From an uncultured Prosthecobacter sp. (GTDB lineage Bacteria > Verrucomicrobiota > Verrucomicrobiia > Verrucomicrobiales > Verrucomicrobiaceae), in contig CANNUR010000153.1 of NCBI GenBank assembly GCA_947523045.1, positions 1-7,158 of the forward strand: a stretch of 7,158 bases of DNA, read 5' to 3'. Below are positions 5,512 to 7,158 of the stretch, in pieces. A program made the position numbers and the translations under genes. The notes under the pieces were generated by a model. It made no database searches. It saw only the letters and a list, made by a program, of their open reading frames with translations, and was not told where the DNA came from. The stretch's first letter is position 1. The number at the start of each line of letters is the position of its first letter.

Positions 5512-6632
5512 GCGCGGAGGGCGGTGGTTTTTTTGCGGACGGTTTTGGGAGCGGAAATCGGGTTGGGCAGGACGGTGCGCCAGCAGTCGGTCAGGACTTG
5601 TCCGGCCTCGGCGCGACGTGCGGGCGGGATGAGGCCGTGGGCAACAAATTCATCGGCCAGCCAGCGGCCGCGTTCGGCGGTGGGGGCGTTGGCGTTGTTG
5701 CGATGGAAGAGGTGGAAGCGGGCCGCGTCGGCGCTCTGGCCGGTGCCGAGATCGAGGGGGCCGACCAGTGAGCGCTGCAGGGCCTGTTCCTGGCCGGGAA
5801 AGCAGCCGCTGTCGGCGAGGATGGTGGCGACCCGAGGGCGGTTTTCCGCGGCGTCGCAGAAGGCGCAGGATTCGTGCAGGGCCGCGAGGATGGCGCGGCA
5901 TTCGTCGGCGTGGCGATCCAGGAAGGGCTCGGTGGTGAGCAGAACCTTTTCCGGATGGCCGGGCGCCAGTTGTTCGCTGGTGGCGGCGATCCAGCCGGTG
6001 CCGCGCTGCACGGCGATGGAGTTCCAGGGTTCGCCGACGCAGTAGCCGTCGATCAGGCCGGCGGCGAGGTTGGCGGCCATCTGGGTGGGGGGCAGGGCGA
6101 CCAGGCGCACCTCCTCATCCGGTTGAATGCCGCCGGCGATCAGCCAGCGGCGCAGCAGGAAGTGGTGCGAGGCGTAGCGCGAGACCATGCCAAAAGTGAG
6201 GCGGCGCGAGGTCGTGCTGCGGATGAGTTTTTTCAGCGAGGCGGCGTCGCGAACGCCGCGGTTCCAAAGGTCGCGGCTGAGGGTGATGGCATCGCCGTGC
6301 AGGTTGAAGACAAAGGGGGCGACCACCGGGCAGGGTGGGGTGGCGAGGCCCAGGCGCATGGCCAGGGCGAGGCCGGCGATGGCGTGCGCGGCGTCGACCT
6401 GGCCATAGAGCAGTTTTTCGCGGATCGTGGCCCAGCCGACCTCGCAGCTCAGTTCGACGCGCACGCCCTGCTTGCGAAACAGGTCGAGCGCCTCGGCGAC
6501 CAGCAGCGGCGCGCAGTCGGCGAGTGGAATGAAGCCGATCCGCACCGGCTGGACGACGCCGGCCAGGGCGGGGGCGGAGGGCAGTTTCGACTTCGGCATG
6601 ACAGGTCGGTGAATCAGCATCCGCGGTGCCAT
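5508..6632 (-). CDS. Cytoplasmic NrtA/NasS-like protein (no signal peptide), probable nitrate sensor or transporter regulator
   Basis: This protein of up to 374 residues is a paralogue of the adjacent NrtA-like protein. It shares VGWATIREKLL (65-75), LRRWLIAGGIQP (160-171), PPTQMAANLAAGLIDG (181-196), YCVGEPWN (197-204) and GHPEKV (225-230). There is no signal peptide, Tat motif or lipobox, so it should stay in the cytoplasm. That matches NasS, the nitrate/nitrite sensor that works with the ANTAR protein NasT in proteobacteria; no nasT is visible here. Trp67, His156 and Lys229 match pocket positions of NrtA, but the Gln of NGQAIT is replaced by Asp114 (HGDAIT). The C-terminal tail is basic (PKTVRKKTTALRA). 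It is the first gene of the operon, 4 nt overlapped with nrtA. The start is uncertain: ATG codons at 6632, 6620 and 6599 are in frame, and none has a good Shine-Dalgarno site. The conserved part begins after residue 28. A trans-acting counterpart of the NrtC regulatory domain is another possibility. Confidence 0.8.
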   Translation of the reverse strand: MAPRMLIHRPVMPKSKLPSAPALAGVVQPVRIGFIPLADCAPLLVAEALDLFRKQGVRVELSCEVGWATIREKLLYGQVDAAHAIAGLALAMRLGLATPPCPVVAPFVFNLHGDAITLSRDLWNRGVRDAASLKKLIRSTTSRRLTFGMVSRYASHHFLLRRWLIAGGIQPDEEVRLVALPPTQMAANLAAGLIDGYCVGEPWNSIAVQRGTGWIAATSEQLAPGHPEKVLLTTEPFLDRHADECRAILAALHESCAFCDAAENRPRVATILADSGCFPGQEQALQRSLVGPLDLGTGQSADAARFHLFHRNNANAPTAERGRWLADEFVAHGLIPPARRAEAGQVLTDCWRTVLPNPISAPKTVRKKTTALRA

Positions 6633-6693
6633 GGCGGCGGGTTGATGCAGAAATCACGCGCAATCTTTTTCACTTGGTCTATGAATGCTGTTC
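6633..6693. promoter_or_regulatory. Divergent intergenic region between the nrt operon and lysR
   Basis: This 61-nt gap is the only place for a shared divergent promoter region between the two transcription units, unless promoters extend into the coding ends. It is less GC-rich than its surroundings. I found no convincing -35/-10 pair on either strand. It includes a weak dyad TGAT-N6-ATCA (6643-6656) and ends in a clear LysR-type dyad (listed separately). There is no room for the two-hairpin leader used by NasT-type antitermination. Confidence 0.5.
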
Positions 6694-6695
6694 AT
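6681..6695. promoter_or_regulatory. LysR-type operator candidate (T-N11-A dyad) over the lysR start
   Basis: The 15-mer ATGAA-TGCTG-TTCAT has perfect 5-nt arms and contains T6682-N11-A6694, the classic LysR-box pattern. It covers the alternative start at 6685 and the first bases of the preferred start at 6694. Binding there would suit autorepression and control of the divergent operon. A 5-nt-arm dyad can occur by chance, but its position between divergent genes is the expected one. Confidence 0.5.
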
Positions 6696-7158
6696 GGAGC
6701 AGCCTCTCGATTCCCGCCAGATCCGCGCTTTTGTTTCCCTCGCCCGCAGCGGCAGTTTCACCCAGTCGGGGCGTGAGATGCACCTGACGCAGTCGGCGGT
6801 GAGCCACGCGATCAAGGCTCTGGAGACCGACCTTGCCTGCCAGCTGTTTCATCGCCAGGGCAAGAGTGTGCATCTGACCCATCACGGTCGCGAACTGCTG
6901 CCGCATGCCGAGGCGATCCTGCAGGAGATGGCGCAGGCGCGTGCGGCGCTGGGTGCGCTCGACAAGACGCCGCGCGGCCGGCTGAGCATCGGCTGCACGC
7001 CGGCGGCCTCGCAGTTCATCCTGCCGACCGTCTTCCGCGAGTTCAAGGAGAGCTTCCCGCAGTATGAGATCCGGGTGGTGCCCGGTGAGACGCCGCAGAC
7101 CCTGAGGTGGCCCCCAGACTTCGGCCACAGAGAGCTTGAAATAAGCTATGGCGTAGAG
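6694..7158 (+). CDS. LysR-family transcriptional regulator, partial and probably disrupted
   Basis: The frame is open from ATG at 6694 to the window end (155 codons). The N-terminal winged helix-turn-helix spans about residues 5-65, with the recognition helix around LTQSAVSHAIKALE (31-44) and the wing phrase LFHRQGKSVHLTHHG (51-65). A linker helix (HAEAILQEMAQARAALGAL, 71-89) leads to the start of the effector domain (GRLSIGCTPAASQFILP, 95-111, and RVVPGETP, 127-134). Up to residue 136 it reads as a normal LysR protein. From about codon 137 the expected ELLR-type continuation is replaced by RWPPDFGHRELEISYGVE, with codons AGG, AGA and ATA that are unusual here. This suggests that foreign sequence begins near 7103. 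An in-frame ATG at 6685 would add three residues (MLF). The divergent arrangement makes it the likely local regulator of the nrt operon. Its effector is unknown. Confidence 0.8.
   Translation, partial: MEQPLDSRQIRAFVSLARSGSFTQSGREMHLTQSAVSHAIKALETDLACQLFHRQGKSVHLTHHGRELLPHAEAILQEMAQARAALGALDKTPRGRLSIGCTPAASQFILPTVFREFKESFPQYEIRVVPGETPQTLRWPPDFGHRELEISYGVE
7103..7158. mobile_element. Probable insertion-sequence terminus (IS3-like look) inside lysR
   Basis: The 56 nt begin TGAGGTGGCCCCCAGACTTC and contain the arms GTGGCC (7107-7112) and GGCCAC (7123-7128). The TG start, the run of Cs and the CTTCGGCCAC pattern resemble termini of IS3-family elements as I remember them. LysR similarity stops at exactly this point, and the base composition becomes less GC-rich. 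The rest of the element, if it is one, lies outside the window. An assembly junction is the main alternative. Confidence 0.4.

Noticed and set aside
6676..6688. Possible sigma-54 promoter (GG...GC) before lysR
   Set aside because: The GG-to-GC spacing is 9 nt where 10 is required, and it would lie on the start codon.
4243..6776. Plus-strand open frames of about 270-300 codons opposite nrtA and the NasS-like gene
   Set aside because: They show the same GC-skew artefact. The minus-strand proteins have full family motifs.
6679..7128. Minus-strand frame of 149 codons opposite lysR
   Set aside because: The plus strand encodes an unmistakable LysR helix-turn-helix. The antisense frame has no motif.

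Overview
The window is a GC-rich (roughly two-thirds G+C by eye), densely packed bacterial region. It holds a nitrate-type ABC uptake operon on the minus strand and a divergent LysR-type regulator on the plus strand at the right end. The organism cannot be named from sequence alone. The gene content suggests Verrucomicrobiota, perhaps an Opitutales relative: a NrtABCD-like transporter, a PF13372-like porin, a four-helix-bundle (S23) gene between operon genes, and the style of the LysR protein. This is inference from family recollection, not a search.

Minus-strand layout, in order of transcription (right to left): a cytoplasmic NrtA/NasS-like protein without signal peptide (6632-5508); a Tat-exported NrtA-like binding protein (5511-4228); the NrtB-like permease (4225-3341); a foreign-looking small cassette; two NrtC/NrtD-type ATPases (2902-1982 and 1985-1107); and an outer-membrane alginate-export-family porin that runs off the left edge (1079-1). 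The native junctions are very tight (ATGA overlaps, a 2-nt gap, a 27-nt gap), so the set reads as one operon. Together it would form an uptake line: porin across the outer membrane, NrtA in the periplasm, NrtB with NrtC/NrtD in the inner membrane, and the cytoplasmic NrtA-like protein as a probable sensor or regulator.

The operon is interrupted between nrtB and nrtC by a ~430-bp cassette on the opposite strand. It carries one S23-family four-helix-bundle gene (2951-3322) bordered by AT-rich degenerate heptamer repeats (consensus near GATTTAY) facing inward from each side. The two borders form an imperfect inverted repeat (20 of 26 positions, 2906-2931 versus 3307-3332). This is the most unusual structure in the window and looks like a small mobile or domesticated unit.

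The right end holds the lysR gene (from 6694), with a T-N11-A dyad over its start. From about 7103 the LysR similarity stops and the sequence resembles the terminus of an insertion sequence, so the regulator is probably disrupted or the contig crosses an IS junction. No tRNA, rRNA, CRISPR array or convincing factor-independent terminator was seen. No gene-free stretch exceeds 300 bases.
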